The position numbers and the translations under genes are program-made. From Sorex araneus (lineage: Eukaryota > Chordata > Mammalia > Eulipotyphla > Soricidae): 64,000 nt of DNA. Shown here piece after piece: positions 1-10,591 of the stretch; within the stretch, counting starts at the first letter, position 1; the number at the start of each line of letters is the position of its first letter. The stretch lies in NCBI RefSeq assembly GCF_027595985.1, contig NC_073306.1:81517599-81581598 (forward strand), given 5' to 3'. Under the pieces are notes generated by a model, which saw only the letters and a program-made list of their open reading frames with translations, was not told the DNA's origin and did not search any database.

Positions 1-131
1 GGACTTCTGAAACACAGAAAATGTTAATGTGAAGTAGTTTCATTTGTTTATTTTAGTTTCAGTTGTGTTTTTGCCAATGGAACCATCTCATTGAAAACCT
101 TTTAGGTCCAAAACCTGGGGTTCCATCCCTG

Positions 132-174
<43 letters not shown>

Positions 175-180
175 TGGGTG
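132..180. repeat. (TG)n microsatellite
   Basis: An almost pure TG dinucleotide run with two interruptions near its right end, followed by a short G-rich stretch. Confidence 0.95.
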
Positions 181-611
181 TTGGGGGAGGAGGAGCGCAA
201 ATCAAAACTGATGCAGTGTTTTTGCTCCAGGAACTTGTTTTTCAGATCTATCCCCTTTCTCAGATCAATTAGTAATCCAAGATAATTTACCTCTGTCCCA
301 TGGAGCTGCTCATCTCCAGAAGGCAGGCAGGAAGGCACAAGAGATAAGCTAAATTAAGGAAAGTTCCTGGAGACCAGACTATACTACTTTCACATCTGTT
401 TTTCTTGCCTGGATTTGGTTGCTGGGCCATCTGCACCTTTAAGACAAGCTGAGGAAGTGTGGTCACATGACCCACTAGCAGCACAAATACTAGAGAACAG
501 CTGGAAGCCTGTGACCCCTGTTGACATTCCAAGCATCAGGTGTTTTTCCTGGTGGCAGAATTGGTTGTATCACACTACCTTTGCTTTAACTTGACTAAAA
601 TTACATTTGGA

Positions 612-735
612 GAGTCAGGAAGATGGCTCAAAGGGCTAGAGTACTTGCTTTGCATGTGGGAACCCCGGGGTCAATCCACAATCCCTAACACCATGTGGTG
701 CCCCAGAACTGCACTAGGAGTGGTCCCAAAATAAA
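612..735 (+). repeat. Degenerate SOR-A SINE
   Basis: The order of blocks matches SOR-A (TTGCTTTGCATG, then a B-box-like segment, then CCCAAAATAAA at the end), but the copy is strongly diverged and shortened. Confidence 0.55.
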
Positions 736-757
736 TGTCACATTATACCTATAGTGA

Positions 758-843
758 AAAGTAGAACTATCATATGAACAAAATGATTGAATCCATAAAT
801 AAAGTAGAACTATCATATGAACAAAATGATTGAATCCATAAAT
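758..843. repeat. 43-bp tandem duplication
   Basis: Two identical 43-bp units lie head to tail (758-800 and 801-843). The first bases of a third unit follow. It contains no recognised element. Confidence 0.95.
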
Positions 844-856
844 AAAGTATTAACTA

Positions 857-1738
857 ATGACAAGGACACATCTTGATATTTGTTTAAGTTATAACTTTCT
901 ATATAATTCCTCAGATCTTAAAATATTACCCTACAGAAAATTTGAGTTCAGATTTTTGGAGAAATTTGCATGTCATGAAATGAATACAGGAAACTCAACT
1001 CATAGTGTTTTAAGTGTTGGAAATAATAATTATGAGTCACTTGGTATGTTCCATTTTTGTCATCGAGTAGTGGGTGTCAAATTAATGGCTGCTTTATTTT
1101 TAGCTATGAAATGTGCCACTCTGTACATATTTCCTGGCAGGTTGTATTGGCTGAAATATGAAGAAAAAAAAAGAAGATCTGCAGTGTCAACGGGGTTGCC
1201 AAGTCTTCATCAAAGATGATCCCAAACTAGTAATTTGATTTCTGCTACAAATTGACATGCATTCTTTCCGTGCCAAAAATCATGATGATCAAAAGGAGTT
1301 GGAACTGAAGCTGCCCTTACTCTTCCAACTTCCCCTCCCCACAGCAGAACTCTGTTTCAGAACAGTGCTCTTCTTGAGGCCTCCATGCAGTGCTGGCCCT
1401 ATCTCAAGGCTCTGCCATGCCTTAGAGAGTCAACAAGAGGGAGAAAAATTTAGTTCCAAGTCCTCTGACTAGGAAGCAGACAGTCTACATATCATCAACA
1501 GATTTGCTTTGACTTTGGGGAACTTTCATGAAGCTGAAGCAAAAGAGAAAGCTGACCTCATTTTGTTACTTTCATGAGAGATGCTCAGAGTCTTCCAGTT
1601 CTCATCCAAGTTGCTCTCACAGTTTATTTCTAGAATTGTTTAGTTAATGTGGTGTCTTAGGGACAGAGAAGAAAACGAAATTTCAGGCTTGTTCTCAGCT
1701 TAAGACACTTCCATGGAAGACAACAATTGGTATAATGT
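857..1738. other. Repeat-free intergenic sequence
   Basis: I see no SINE, L1 or gene here. An open frame of 120 codons (857-1219, plus) has no recognisable domain and an AT-rich random-looking composition, so I do not call it a gene. Confidence 0.5.
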
Positions 1739-1740
1739 GA

Positions 1741-2405
1741 CTCCTTTTCTTTTCTTTTCTTTTCTTTTCTTTTCTTTTCTTTTCTTTTCTTTTCTTTTCT
1801 TTTCTTTTCTTTTCTTTTCTTTTCTTTTCTTTTCTCTTCTCTTCTTTTCTTTACTTCTTTTCTTTTCTCTTCTTTTTTCTTTTCTTCTCTTTTTTCTCTC
1901 CTCTTCTCTCCTCCCCCCTCCTCCATTCCCCTCCCCTCCCCTCTCCTCCCCTCTCCTCCCCTCTCCTCCCCTCTCCTCTCCTCCCTTCCCCTCCCCTCCC
2001 CTCTCCTCTCCTCCCCTCCCCTCCCCTCCTCTCCCTTCTCCTCCCCTCCCCTCTCTTCTCCTCTCCTCCTCTCTCCTCTCCTCCCTTCCCCTCCCCTCCC
2101 TTCTCTTCTCCTCTCCTCCCCTCTCCTCTCCTCCCTTCCCCTCCCCTCCCCTCTCTTCTCCTCTCCTCCCCTCCTCTCCTCCCCTCCCCTCTCCTCTCCT
2201 CCCCTTCCCTCCCTTCTCCTCCCTTCCCCTCCCCTCCCCTCTCTTCTCCTCTCCTCCCCTCTCCTCCCCTCTCCTCTCCTCCCCTCCTCTCTCCTCTCCT
2301 CCCCTCCCCTCTCCTCCCCTCCCCTCCCCTCTCCTCCCTTTCCCTCTCCTCTCCTCTCCTCTCCTCTCCTCTCCTCTCCTCTCCTCTCCTCTCCTCTTCT
2401 TTTCT
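1741..2405. repeat. Long polypyrimidine tract, (CTTTT)n then (CTCCC/CTCTC)n
   Basis: About 665 bp of almost pure C/T on the plus strand. It starts as a regular CTTTT pentamer array (to about 1835), then becomes C-richer pentamer and hexamer variants. It abuts the poly-T end of a minus-strand SINE, so it probably grew from that SINE's A tail. The strand asymmetry gives long spurious open frames on both strands. Confidence 0.95.
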
Positions 2406-2411
2406 TCCCTG

Positions 2412-2607
2412 AGGGATGGAAGGTCACTGTGGGCTCAGGGACTATTCCTGGTTGTGCTCAAGGGCTATTCCTGGCTCTGTGATCAGGACTGATCCCTGCG
2501 GGTGCTCGGGAGACCATATGCAGTGGTTGGAGATGGAACCAGCATCTACAAAAGCAGCTGTATGCAAGGCAAGTACTTAACCTCCCATACTATCTCTCTG
2601 CCCCCAA
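2412..2607 (-). repeat. Degenerate SOR-A SINE
   Basis: The reversed blocks GGCTCTGTGATCAGG, GACCATATG and GCAAGGCAAG appear in order, with several small insertions. Confidence 0.75.
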
Positions 2608-2690
2608 AATGACTTTTTCTAAAATTCTGGAGCCTAGAAGAGAGTTGCTGAGGTGATGCGGGGCTGAAAGTTACAGCATAGCCAGAGACC

Positions 2691-2744
2691 AAAGTCTTTC
2701 TATCTCTATATCTCCGACATTAAAGTCTTTCTATCTCTATATAC
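2691..2744. repeat. Short direct repeat, 31-bp period
   Basis: A segment of roughly 22 bp starting AAAGTCTTTC occurs at 2691 and again at 2722, with nine bases between. Confidence 0.8.
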
Positions 2745-2880
2745 TTTTTGGTTTAGGGGTCTTGCCTGACAGTGCTCAGGAGCCACTTTGGGTGGTGTTT
2801 ATTGGAACATGGGGTACCAGGGATTAAATCCAGGGCTCGTGCATGCAAACCATGTGCTCTAACCCTTTGATCTGATCTTT
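2745..2880 (-). repeat. Degenerate SOR-A SINE
   Basis: Reversed SINE landmarks are present (CAGTGCTCAGGAGC, ACCAGGGATTAAA, TGCATGCAAACC) but the copy is old. Confidence 0.6.
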
Positions 2881-2919
2881 TTCTTCAGTCAAGTCCCCTA
2901 CACTCTTTTTGTTGTTTTT

Positions 2920-3065
2920 TATTGTTTGGAGTCCACACCCAGCTATGCTCAGGGTTTACTCTTGGCACTGCACTGAGGGATCATTCCTAGAGGTGTCAGG
3001 GGACTATATGGGACTTGAACCCAAGTTGTTCTTGCAAAATAAGTGATTTACCTCTTGTATTCTTT
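2920..3065 (-). repeat. Degenerate SOR-A SINE
   Basis: TCCACACCCAGC, then CTGCACTGAGGGATCATTCC and GGGACTTGAACCC follow the reversed SINE order. The head end is decayed. Confidence 0.65.
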
Positions 3066-3171
3066 CTTTAAACATATAAGATAATATCTCTTCAGTTATC
3101 ATTGCCAACTCCGACACACCCCATTCTTGACTATCAATCACCATCAGCTTCCAATAAGAAATGTGAAAGAG

Positions 3172-4020
3172 CCTGAGAACTAAGCTGCGACCCCATGCCC
3201 GCCCAGGAGGGGAAAGGTATTTCTCTCTCTCGCCTCTCCCTTCCCGGGGATGAAGGGTGTGGGGACCGCCATATTATGACGACCACAATTGGGATTTTAC
3301 GACAAAAACTGCAGCAAAAGGACGCGAGGGTGCTCTTGGGAAGGTGGGAGGCACCGGCCCCTCCTGCCACTGCTGAGATGTGATCCCGGGGGACGCACGC
3401 ATGTGCGGCCCCTCCGAAGCTGCACAAGCGTGAATCCAGACCCAGCTAAATCACTATCGACATGGGCAGCTCCTTGCAGAATGTCTCCAGCCTGAGAACT
3501 AAGTCGCGGCCCCATGCCCACCCAGGAGGGGAAAGGTATTTCTCTCTCTCACCTCTCCCTTCTCGGGGATGAAGGGCGTGGGGACTGCCATATTATGACG
3601 ACCACAGATGGGGTTTACAAGCTTGCAATGATCCAATATCTGGAAGAAATCTCCCTGGACTTAGTTGTTAAAGTACAGAAATCCAAAACCACGTGACCTC
3701 ATTTCTCTTCACAACAGGTCTGACTCTAGTGGGGTGCTCCTAACAATAATGGTGAGGTCTGTGTTGAAATATTGAATGTAACCAAAGTAAATAGAAAGTA
3801 AAGTGAAATTTATCAGTTACAAGGCGGGGTGCGGGGGTGCGGGAGTGGGCGGGATGGGAGGTGTACTGTGTTTTTTTTTTTTTTTTTTGGTGGTGGGATA
3901 TGGGCACCGGTGAAGGGATGGTTGTTTCAGCATTGTATGACTAAGACTTAAGCCTGAAAGCATTGTAACTTTCCACATGGTGATTCAATAAAATAAAATT
4001 CTTATTTAAAAAAAGAAAGA
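3172..4020 (+). mobile_element. Composite non-autonomous retroposon with L1-like 3' end
   Basis: This 849-bp insertion is bounded by a perfect 16-bp target duplication, AAGAAATGTGAAAGAG, at 3156-3171 and 4021-4036. Its 5' part is GC-rich. It holds one full 319-bp unit (3172-3490) and the first roughly 130 bp of a second (from 3491), so it is a partial tandem array. Its 3' part (about 3740-4010) resembles the L1 3'-UTRs in this window (GTGAAGGGATGG, CATTGTATGACTAAGAC) and ends in an A-rich tail. The right element at about 55.5-56.9 kb shares both halves. It could be an internally deleted L1 carrying 5'-UTR monomers, or an SVA-like composite moved by L1 machinery. I cannot tell which. Confidence 0.8.
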
Positions 4021-4242
4021 AAGAAATGTGAAAGAGTCTTCCCTATCTTGGCGTGCACATGTGCCACACACACAAGTCAGGTGCCATGAAGGGAAAATCT
4101 ATGTGATGTACCTGACATACCAGGAGACTCTCAGTAAGTGAAAGCCATTATTGCTCTTGTCAGAGAAACAGCGTTAGAAAATCCCTCTTCCTGACCTGCA
4201 AATGCAACTATGGGGTCACAAATGCAGATTAGAGAAAATGCA

Positions 4243-4385
4243 CTTGAATACCTGGGAGATAGTTCAATGCACTGAAGCAAATGCTTCACATACAGGAACC
4301 CCTGGTTCAGTCTATATCCCCCAAGCATCAAGTCAGGACTAGGCCTCGGCACTGCTTGGTGTGGTTCCAAAGTAAAAAAAAAAGA
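4243..4385 (+). repeat. Degenerate SOR-A SINE
   Basis: GGGAGATAGTTCAATGCAC, then AATGCTTCACATACAGG and an A-run at the end give the SINE order. The body is shortened. Confidence 0.6.
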
Positions 4386-4387
4386 AA

Positions 4388-4536
4388 AACAGGGAGATGT
4401 TCCAAATGCATTTGCTTTACACACAGATAACCCAGTTTGATCCCTGGCACCATATATGGTCCACTGAGCCCTACCAGGAGTGATTTCTGAGCACAGAGCC
4501 AGGAGAAACCCTGTGTGGCTCGAAAAAAAAAAAAAG
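4388..4536 (+). repeat. SOR-A SINE, 5'-shortened
   Basis: CCAGTTTGATCCCTGGCACC and CAGGAGTGATTTCTGAGCAC are typical. It follows the previous copy directly and ends in a 13-base A run. Confidence 0.75.
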
Positions 4537-5100
4537 GAAAGAGAAATGTGCTTGTGATGGAGGCAATCTCCCTCTCATCTTCTGGGAATACTTGTTGGCA
4601 AGTTAATTTTCATCCATCATACTTTATTGCCATCTCCATCCTCAAAGTTCTGTTTCCCTTCAGATCAGGATGAATGCCTGCTTCTCTCTGTAACCACAAC
4701 TCATCTGATTTCCATGCAGACGAGGGGCTTCCCAGGGGTTCCAGAAGCACCTCACTAGACACGTAGCATAGCTCCTGACATGCTGTACTTTACTTATGTA
4801 TGTGCTGCCAACTCAATTGAGAGCAAACTTGTCCAGAGAAAGGATGATCTATTCTCTATCTTTGCATTTTCAATTATTAAAACATTGCCTGACTTAATCA
4901 ACTCTGCACCCATCAAAGAGGATATTACTCATAGATAAAAATGAACTATCAACAGACTTTCATGGAAAAAAACTTAAGTGAAAGAAGTTACTAAGTTAAA
5001 TTGCTAAGTGAAAGAAGTCCGTTTGAAAGACTACACACAGTATAAACTCAATTACATGACATTCGTGAGAGACAAAACTCTAGAGATAATAAAGCAGAGG

Positions 5101-5741
5101 GTGGTCATGCCACGATCTGCCTCTGGGCACTGTCTTAGAACTTCAGTGGCCTTGATCCAGAGACACAGCAGTGAATCTTGGATCTCTTGCCAGAGATCTC
5201 TCTGGACCCCGTATCAAGCCAATTCCACCGGGGCACCTCAGATGGAGCAAGTGTGCCCTCTCCACCCACTCCAGATGAAACCTGATGGCCACAAGTTTCC
5301 AGAAGCAAACCCCAGAAACTCGGGTTTAGAGACTAAGACTCCAGGCCACGTGGCAGCAGCCGTCCCTTCCCGTCTCCCCGCTGGCTTGGGGTCCAGGCTG
5401 TCATGCCCACGATCTGCCTCCAGGAGCCATTTCAGTGCATCAACTCAGGTCTTGATCCACAGGCTCCCAAACAAATTTCAAAATGGATTAGCTCCCTACA
5501 GAGATGTCTCTGGACCCCAACCATTTACAATTTTAGAATTCCAGAAGTGACCTCTCATGGTAGTCATAATGAGCAATAGAAAACAGATTATCTAGCATCT
5601 GCCCCTGGCAGGCAGGCTTGAATGATGGTGGGAAAATTCAAAATAATAGTGGTGGGAAGGTGTAATGGTGGTGGGATTGGTGTTGAAATATTGAATGTAA
5701 TCAATTAATGTGAATAACCTTAGGAAAATAGAATTTAAAAA
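5101..5741 (+). mobile_element. 641-bp retroposon, L1-3'UTR-like family
   Basis: It is bounded by a 15-bp target duplication with one mismatch (ATAATAAAGCAGAGG at 5086-5100, ATAATAAAGCAAAGG at 5742-5756). The 3' third carries GGTGGTGGGATTGGTGTTG and a short A-rich end, as in the other L1-like 3'-UTRs here. A second copy of the same body lies at about 22.87-23.53 kb. The 180-codon open frame at 5008-5550 crosses the left boundary and is not a gene. Confidence 0.75.
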
Positions 5742-5756
5742 ATAATAAAGCAAAGG

Positions 5757-5870
5757 ACACTAAGAGCAAGACATGTCATGCCAGAGTAGAACACTTGCCT
5801 CAGCTGTGTGAGACCCTGAAATCAACCCCAGTGCTGCAAATTTTAGAACCCACATAGTCGATGATAAAGT
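5757..5870 (+). repeat. Possible degenerate SOR-A SINE fragment
   Basis: GAACACTTGCCTCAGCTGTG followed by AAATCAACCCCAGTG recalls the SINE head. The remainder is lost. Confidence 0.4.
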
Positions 5871-5929
5871 TTTACTGTGGAAGGGAGAATGGGAATATTT
5901 AAGAGAAATAAAGCTATTCATTATGATAA

Positions 5930-6725
5930 GTCCCTGACATTATCCATTTATCAAGCATGTTGAACAGCACCACAAAAAGTATTACATACTTACTAATGGT
6001 ATATGAAAATGATAGGAGAAATGCTAGGGGAGTATTTGGAATTTCATCATCTTCTCAATATTTCTATAAATCTAAAACTATTCTAAGCAAAGTTAGACCT
6101 TACAAAGAAGATATTTCAATGGCAAATAAATATATATATATATATATAAACCTCACTATGGGATTAGGAAAATGCAAATTAAAACAACAAGGTGCTGCCA
6201 CTGTTTAAACCTATTAGAATGGTCAAAATTCAGAACACTTCTAATATCAAATACAAATAAGAATGGGGAACAACAAGAGCTTCCATACTGCTGGTGGGAA
6301 TGCCAAAAGGTATAGCTCCTTTGGAATATAGTTTGGAAATTTCTTACAAATAAAAATATATTATTGTATCTAAATATCATACTCCACAATATTTATCTGT
6401 AGAATTAATAATACTCACAAAAGCATGCATATGGGTGTTTATGGCACCTTTATTCATAATTGCCAAATTTTGAAAGCATCCTTATGGCTTTCAGTAAGTA
6501 AAAGGATAAATAAACCCTGGTGCATCCAGACAAGGGAATATTATTTAATATTAAAAAGAAATAAATGCTATTGAGCAATGAAAAGACATCGAAAAAACTT
6601 CAGTACATTCATTATTGCTAAGTTAAAGCACACATATCCTATATGTTTCCATCTATTGTCATTCTGGAAAAGGGAAAACTATAGAGACAGTAAAAAGATT
6701 TAAGGGTCACCAGGATGGGGAAAAA
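5930..6725 (+). mobile_element. L1 fragment (ORF2 3' part), decayed
   Basis: The AAAATGCAAATTAAAAC block, the following stretch that reads as the L1 'vertical' conserved segment, and GGTGGGAATGCCAAAAGG are classic mammalian L1 ORF2 3'-region landmarks on the plus strand. No open frame survives. A (TA)n run at about 6128-6149 interrupts it. Confidence 0.75.
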
Positions 6726-6794
6726 AAGAAAGAGATGAACAGGCAGAACACAGAGGTTTTAGGGGCTAGTAAAAATACTCCTTTTGAGGGTGCA

Positions 6795-6950
6795 GGGTTG
6801 GGTCACACACTAGTGCTTATGGGCTATTCCTGGCTTTGTACTTAGGAGTCATTCCTGAAGGTGCTTGACAGACCACGTGATAGGAGTTGAACCAGGGTTG
6901 GCTGCAAGGAAAGTACTTTAGCCCCTGTCCTATATGTCCAGCCCCTAAAA
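6795..6950 (-). repeat. Degenerate SOR-A SINE
   Basis: GGGTTGGGTCACACACTAG, TTCCTGGCTTTGTACTTAGG and GTTGAACCAGGGTTGGCTGC follow the reversed SINE order. Confidence 0.75.
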
Positions 6951-7159
6951 AATACTCATTATGACCAAAAATTATGGATACATGCCATTAGACACTGTTT
7001 AGACATGCACAGAATACACAACAGCAGGGTACATTGTGAATATAATATAAATCAGTGGTTGTCAACCTTTTACCCTGGGTTCAGGACCCATGGCTAAAAC
7101 CAGTGATGCAGCAAATGCCTGAAAAAACTGGATAGCCACAAGAAGAAACTAAATGAAAT

Positions 7160-7335
7160 CTGGGCCAGAATGATAGTACAGTGGGTAGGGCATTTGCCTT
7201 GCACACAGCTGGCCCATATTCCATCCCTGACATTCCTTATGGTCCCCAAGCTCACCAGGAGTGATCTCTGAGCACAGAGCCAGGAATAACCCCTGAGCAT
7301 TGCCTGGTGTGTCCCTCAAAAAAAAAGAAGAAGAA
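7160..7335 (+). repeat. SOR-A SINE
   Basis: GATAGTACAGTGGGTAGGGC (A box) and the full body to the terminal A/AAG-rich tail are present. The B box is decayed. Confidence 0.85.
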
Positions 7336-7399
7336 GAAAAGAAAGAAATTAGGCACCATCTCACACTGCACACAAAGGCTAATTCAAAAATGCATCAAA

Positions 7400-7683
7400 G
7401 GGCACATATGCTGCCTGAGCCCATGTGCTGCTTGCGCCCACAAGGCCGAGCACATGTGTCGCCCGAGCACAGGTGTCACCCGCATCTCCCCTCTTGAGAT
7501 GTGTACTTTCATGCTTTCATACTTTTGTGTCTAAAGCTCAGTTATGTGTAGGGGCTTCCTCCACCCTTGGAGAAGCTCGAGTTCTCTCTTGAAGCCTGTG
7601 TTCTCTCTCTCTTACTTCTCTCTCTCTTTCTTATTCCTTCCTCCTATCCTCAGAAGCTCCTAAATAAAATCTGTTTACTTAAA
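7400..7683 (+). mobile_element. Unclassified 284-bp retroposed element
   Basis: It is flanked by a perfect 14-bp duplication, AAAAATGCATCAAA (7386-7399 and 7684-7697), that belongs to the surrounding L1. It has a CT-rich 3' half, an AATAAA-type signal (CTAAATAAAATC) and an A tail, so it was a polyadenylated transcript. The sequence matches neither SINE family here. It may derive from the end of an LTR transcript. Confidence 0.7.
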
Positions 7684-8249
7684 AAAAATGCATCAAAAGC
7701 TTCAGTATCAAACCTGTCTCTGTAAAATACGAGGAAAACATTGGCAGAACCAGAACTCCCCACGATGCGCAGCTCAGAGATATCTTCAATGATACAACCT
7801 CACTGGCAAGACAGAAGCAGAAATAAATAAATGGGAGTACATCAAACTAAAAAAATGTCTGTAATAGAAAAGAAATAATAATAATAAAAGCGAAAACCAC
7901 ACCACCCCACTGCTTGGGGGGAAGTAGTTGCACATCAGACCAAGGGTTAAATCCAAGATTTATACAAGCATCTCAAAGCTCAATGACAAAAAACCCCCCT
8001 CAGAGAAGACATAAAGATGGCCAAAGGCCATAAAACTTTTCATCATCACTGAGTACCAGGGAAATGCAAATCAAAATGACAATGACTCACCACCGCACAC
8101 CAAGGAAAAAAAGTCTGTATTAAAAAAGTCCAGAGTGCTGGAGGAGGTGTGGTGACAGGATCTTATGCACCACTGTGGTACCGGTGTCTGAATCAGCATC
8201 CTTGGGAAACTGTTTGGAGACTTCTTTAGAAAATAAAACTAGAGCTTCC

Positions 8250-8422
8250 GAGGCTGGAGCGATATCACAGCAGGTAGGGAGTTTGCCTTGCAAGCAGCTG
8301 ACCCGGGTTCAATTCTCAGCATCCCCAATGGGTCCCCAAGCACTGCCAGAAGTAATTCCTGAGTGCAGAGCCAGGAGTAAACCCTGTGTACCACCGGTGT
8401 GACCCAAAAAGAAAAAAAAAAA
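8250..8422 (+). repeat. SOR-A SINE inside L1
   Basis: Near-complete copy with TSD TAGAGCTTCC (8240-8249 and 8423-8432). Confidence 0.95.
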
Positions 8423-8973
8423 TAGAGCTTCCTTATGAGTCCATGCTTCCACTCAAGAACACATAAGCATTCATTAGAAAGGACGTCTGTACCCTTGAGT
8501 TTATCATAGCAAAATACCCAAGATCTGGAAATAACCCAAGTGCCCAACAATATGTGAGTGGATAAAGAAATCAAAATGCTCCTCATTAAGAGAAAAGATG
8601 AATCCTTGCAGTTTGCTGCAACTTTGATGGAACTGAAAAGTGTCAAGTTCAGTGAAGTGATTCAGAAAGAACCAGACAAATACCAGAGAATCCCAGTCAG
8701 GTGTGGAATATACAGAAGCAAAGCTAGCAATTAGACAACACTCCCTGGAAATACCCCTAAGATATGGTTAAGAGAACTGTTAACTGAGGAGGTAGTACGG
8801 ACCTTGGCATAAGGTGGAAGGATCCTGGCAACTTGGCAGTGGTACAGCAAGTGTAGATCTCAGATCTACATAAGTACTTAATATGTAATTATATTATATT
8901 AATATACCAGTTAAATTATACCAATTATAGTGTATTAAAATATTCTTAATATACAGACAATTGGTATATTAAT

Positions 8974-9248
8974 GGGCTGGAGCGATAGCATAGCGGTAGG
9001 GCGTTTGCCTTGCATGCAGCTGACCTGGGTTCGATTCCTCCGCCCCTCTCGGAGAGCCCGGCAAGCTACCGAGAGTATCTGCAACTTTGATGGAACTGAA
9101 AAGTGTCAAGTTTGACAGAGCCTGGCAAGCTCCCCGTAGTGTATTCAATATGCCAAAAACAGTAGCAACAAGTCTAAAAATGGAAACGTTACTGGTGCCC
9201 ACTCGAGCAAATTGACAAGCAACAGGATGACAGTGACAGTGACAGTGA
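8974..9248 (+). repeat. SOR-B SINE with a foreign 34-bp segment
   Basis: Head, body (CTCCCCGTAGTGTATTCAAT, GGTGCCCACTCGAGCAAAT) and a (GACAGT)n tail are all present and there is no poly(A). Bases 9079-9112 are identical to the upstream L1 at 8616-8649 and replace part of the normal SINE body (compare the copy at 49477). Confidence 0.9.
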
Positions 9249-9280
9249 ATTATAAAATATAATAAATTATACTCACTGCC

Positions 9281-9451
9281 TTTTTTTTAATTTTTGGGTC
9301 ACACCCGGTGAGGCTCAGGGGTTACTCCTGGTTCTGCACTCAGGAATCACTCCTAGCGGTGCTCGAGGAATCATGTGGGATGCCAGGGATTGAACCCGTG
9401 TCAGCCGCATGCAAGGCAAATGCTCTATCCACTGTCCTTTCACTCCGCCCC
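9281..9451 (-). repeat. SOR-A SINE
   Basis: Reads from poly-T through GGGTCACACCCGGTG to CACTCCGCCCC. AAATTATACT occurs on both sides (9264-9273 and 9452-9461), though with a few bases between the left copy and the tail. Confidence 0.9.
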
Positions 9452-9885
9452 AAATTATACTTATATATAGATCTCAGCACCACTGTAAACTGCTACATCA
9501 CAATACAAACCAATCTGGAGTAAAGAAGAAAAGAAACTCCCTACTGATATTAACTACAGCTTAGTGATGGGTGATAATACTGTGTTGGTGTAGGTTCCAC
9601 AATTATAAAAAATGTCTTTTTGGTGAGAATGTGGGTAATGAGGGAGCAGGGGGAGACCAGACTTTGTACAAGGACAAAAAGTAGATGAAACTCTGAGACT
9701 TTCTTTCCATTTTGTTCCTGTACACTTGCAACTGCTCTAAAACATCAAATAGTTTATATTTTTTTCTGACTCATGACTTTTTCTTATTAAAGACATTTAA
9801 GCCAAGAAAAATAAAATTATTTTCTCAGTTTAGAAAAATAATATGTATTTCCAGTATAACCCATAAATGAGGACCTTTATTTTAA
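9452..9885. other. Unassigned intergenic sequence
   Basis: No gene or element recognised. Confidence 0.4.
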
Positions 9886-9887
9886 TT

Positions 9888-10078
9888 TGTTCCAATATAA
9901 TGAAAAAACATTTCCTTTATGTTCACCATGTGGTAGGTACTACTCTGAGGGCTTAATGAGCATTACCTCAGTTAATCCTCATAACAATATAGTAAAGAGG
10001 TTCTAGTTGCATTTCACAGACAGGGATGCAAACATGGAATAGCTAATCAGAGTGAAGTGATGAAGTCCAGAGGTTATG
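9888..10078 (+). repeat. MIR (ancient mammalian SINE)
   Basis: CCATGTGGTAGGTACTACTC, TTAATCCTCATAACAATATA and ATTTCACAGACAGGGATGC align in order with the MIR core. Confidence 0.8.
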
Positions 10079-10143
10079 GGCAATGTTTGTTGCTGCATTA
10101 TGATGTTTCTATTATTTGAAGAAATTTTTGAAGATTAGTTTTT

Positions 10144-10312
10144 TTTTTTCTTTTTAGGTCACACCCAGCGATGCACAGGGGTTACTCCTGGCTCTGCACT
10201 CAGGAACTACTCCTGGCGGTGCTCAGGGGACCATATGGGATGCTGGGGATTGAACCCAGGTCGGCCGCGTGCAAGGCAAACGCCCTACCCGCTGTGCTGT
10301 CACTCCAGCCCC
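10144..10312 (-). repeat. SOR-A SINE
   Basis: Well-conserved copy with a 15-bp TSD, TGAAGATTAGTTTTT (10129-10143 and 10313-10327). Confidence 0.97.
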
Positions 10313-10349
10313 TGAAGATTAGTTTTTAAATTAAAGTTTTCTCCATTGT

Positions 10350-10515
10350 TGGCACTGGAGCAAGAGTAGGGTGCTCTCCTTGCATGCAGCTGACCTGGTT
10401 TCAATTCCTGGAACACATATGGTCCCCAAACCCCAGCAAGAGTGAGTGATCTCTGAGTTCAGAGCTAGGAGGAAGCTGAACTACTGCAAAGTGTGACCCT
10501 TTCCCTCCCCCCTCA
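10350..10515 (+). repeat. Degenerate SOR-A SINE
   Basis: CACTGGAGCAAGAGTAGGGTG through AAGTGTGACCC. It is diverged and lacks a clear tail. Confidence 0.7.
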
Positions 10516-10591
10516 ATATATTTTCTGTTGGTTTTGGCATCAAAACAGCAGAGGGGTCAGAGTACAGTGTAGGATATCACTGATTTGTCCT

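Larger units (their letters stand above)
7336..8770 (+). mobile_element. L1 ORF2 fragment, interrupted by two later insertions
   Basis: Plus-strand L1 ORF2 sequence can be followed across the window: the segment around 7350-7385 continues at 7698, and the one ending at 8249 continues at 8423. Readable pieces include AATGGGAGTACATCAAACTA and GGGAAATGCAAATCAAAATG. An unclassified retroposon (7400-7683) and a SOR-A SINE (8250-8422) sit inside it, each with a duplicated target. The frame is destroyed by indels. Confidence 0.8.

Noticed and set aside
857-1219. 120-codon plus-strand open frame
   Set aside because: No domain, no homolog recalled, AT-rich composition and no exon-like context.
1657-2492. 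Open frames of about 256 codons on both strands
   Set aside because: They exist only because the tract is pure pyrimidine/purine and so lacks stop codons. The products are Arg/Glu/Gly or Pro/Ser/Leu/Phe low-complexity.
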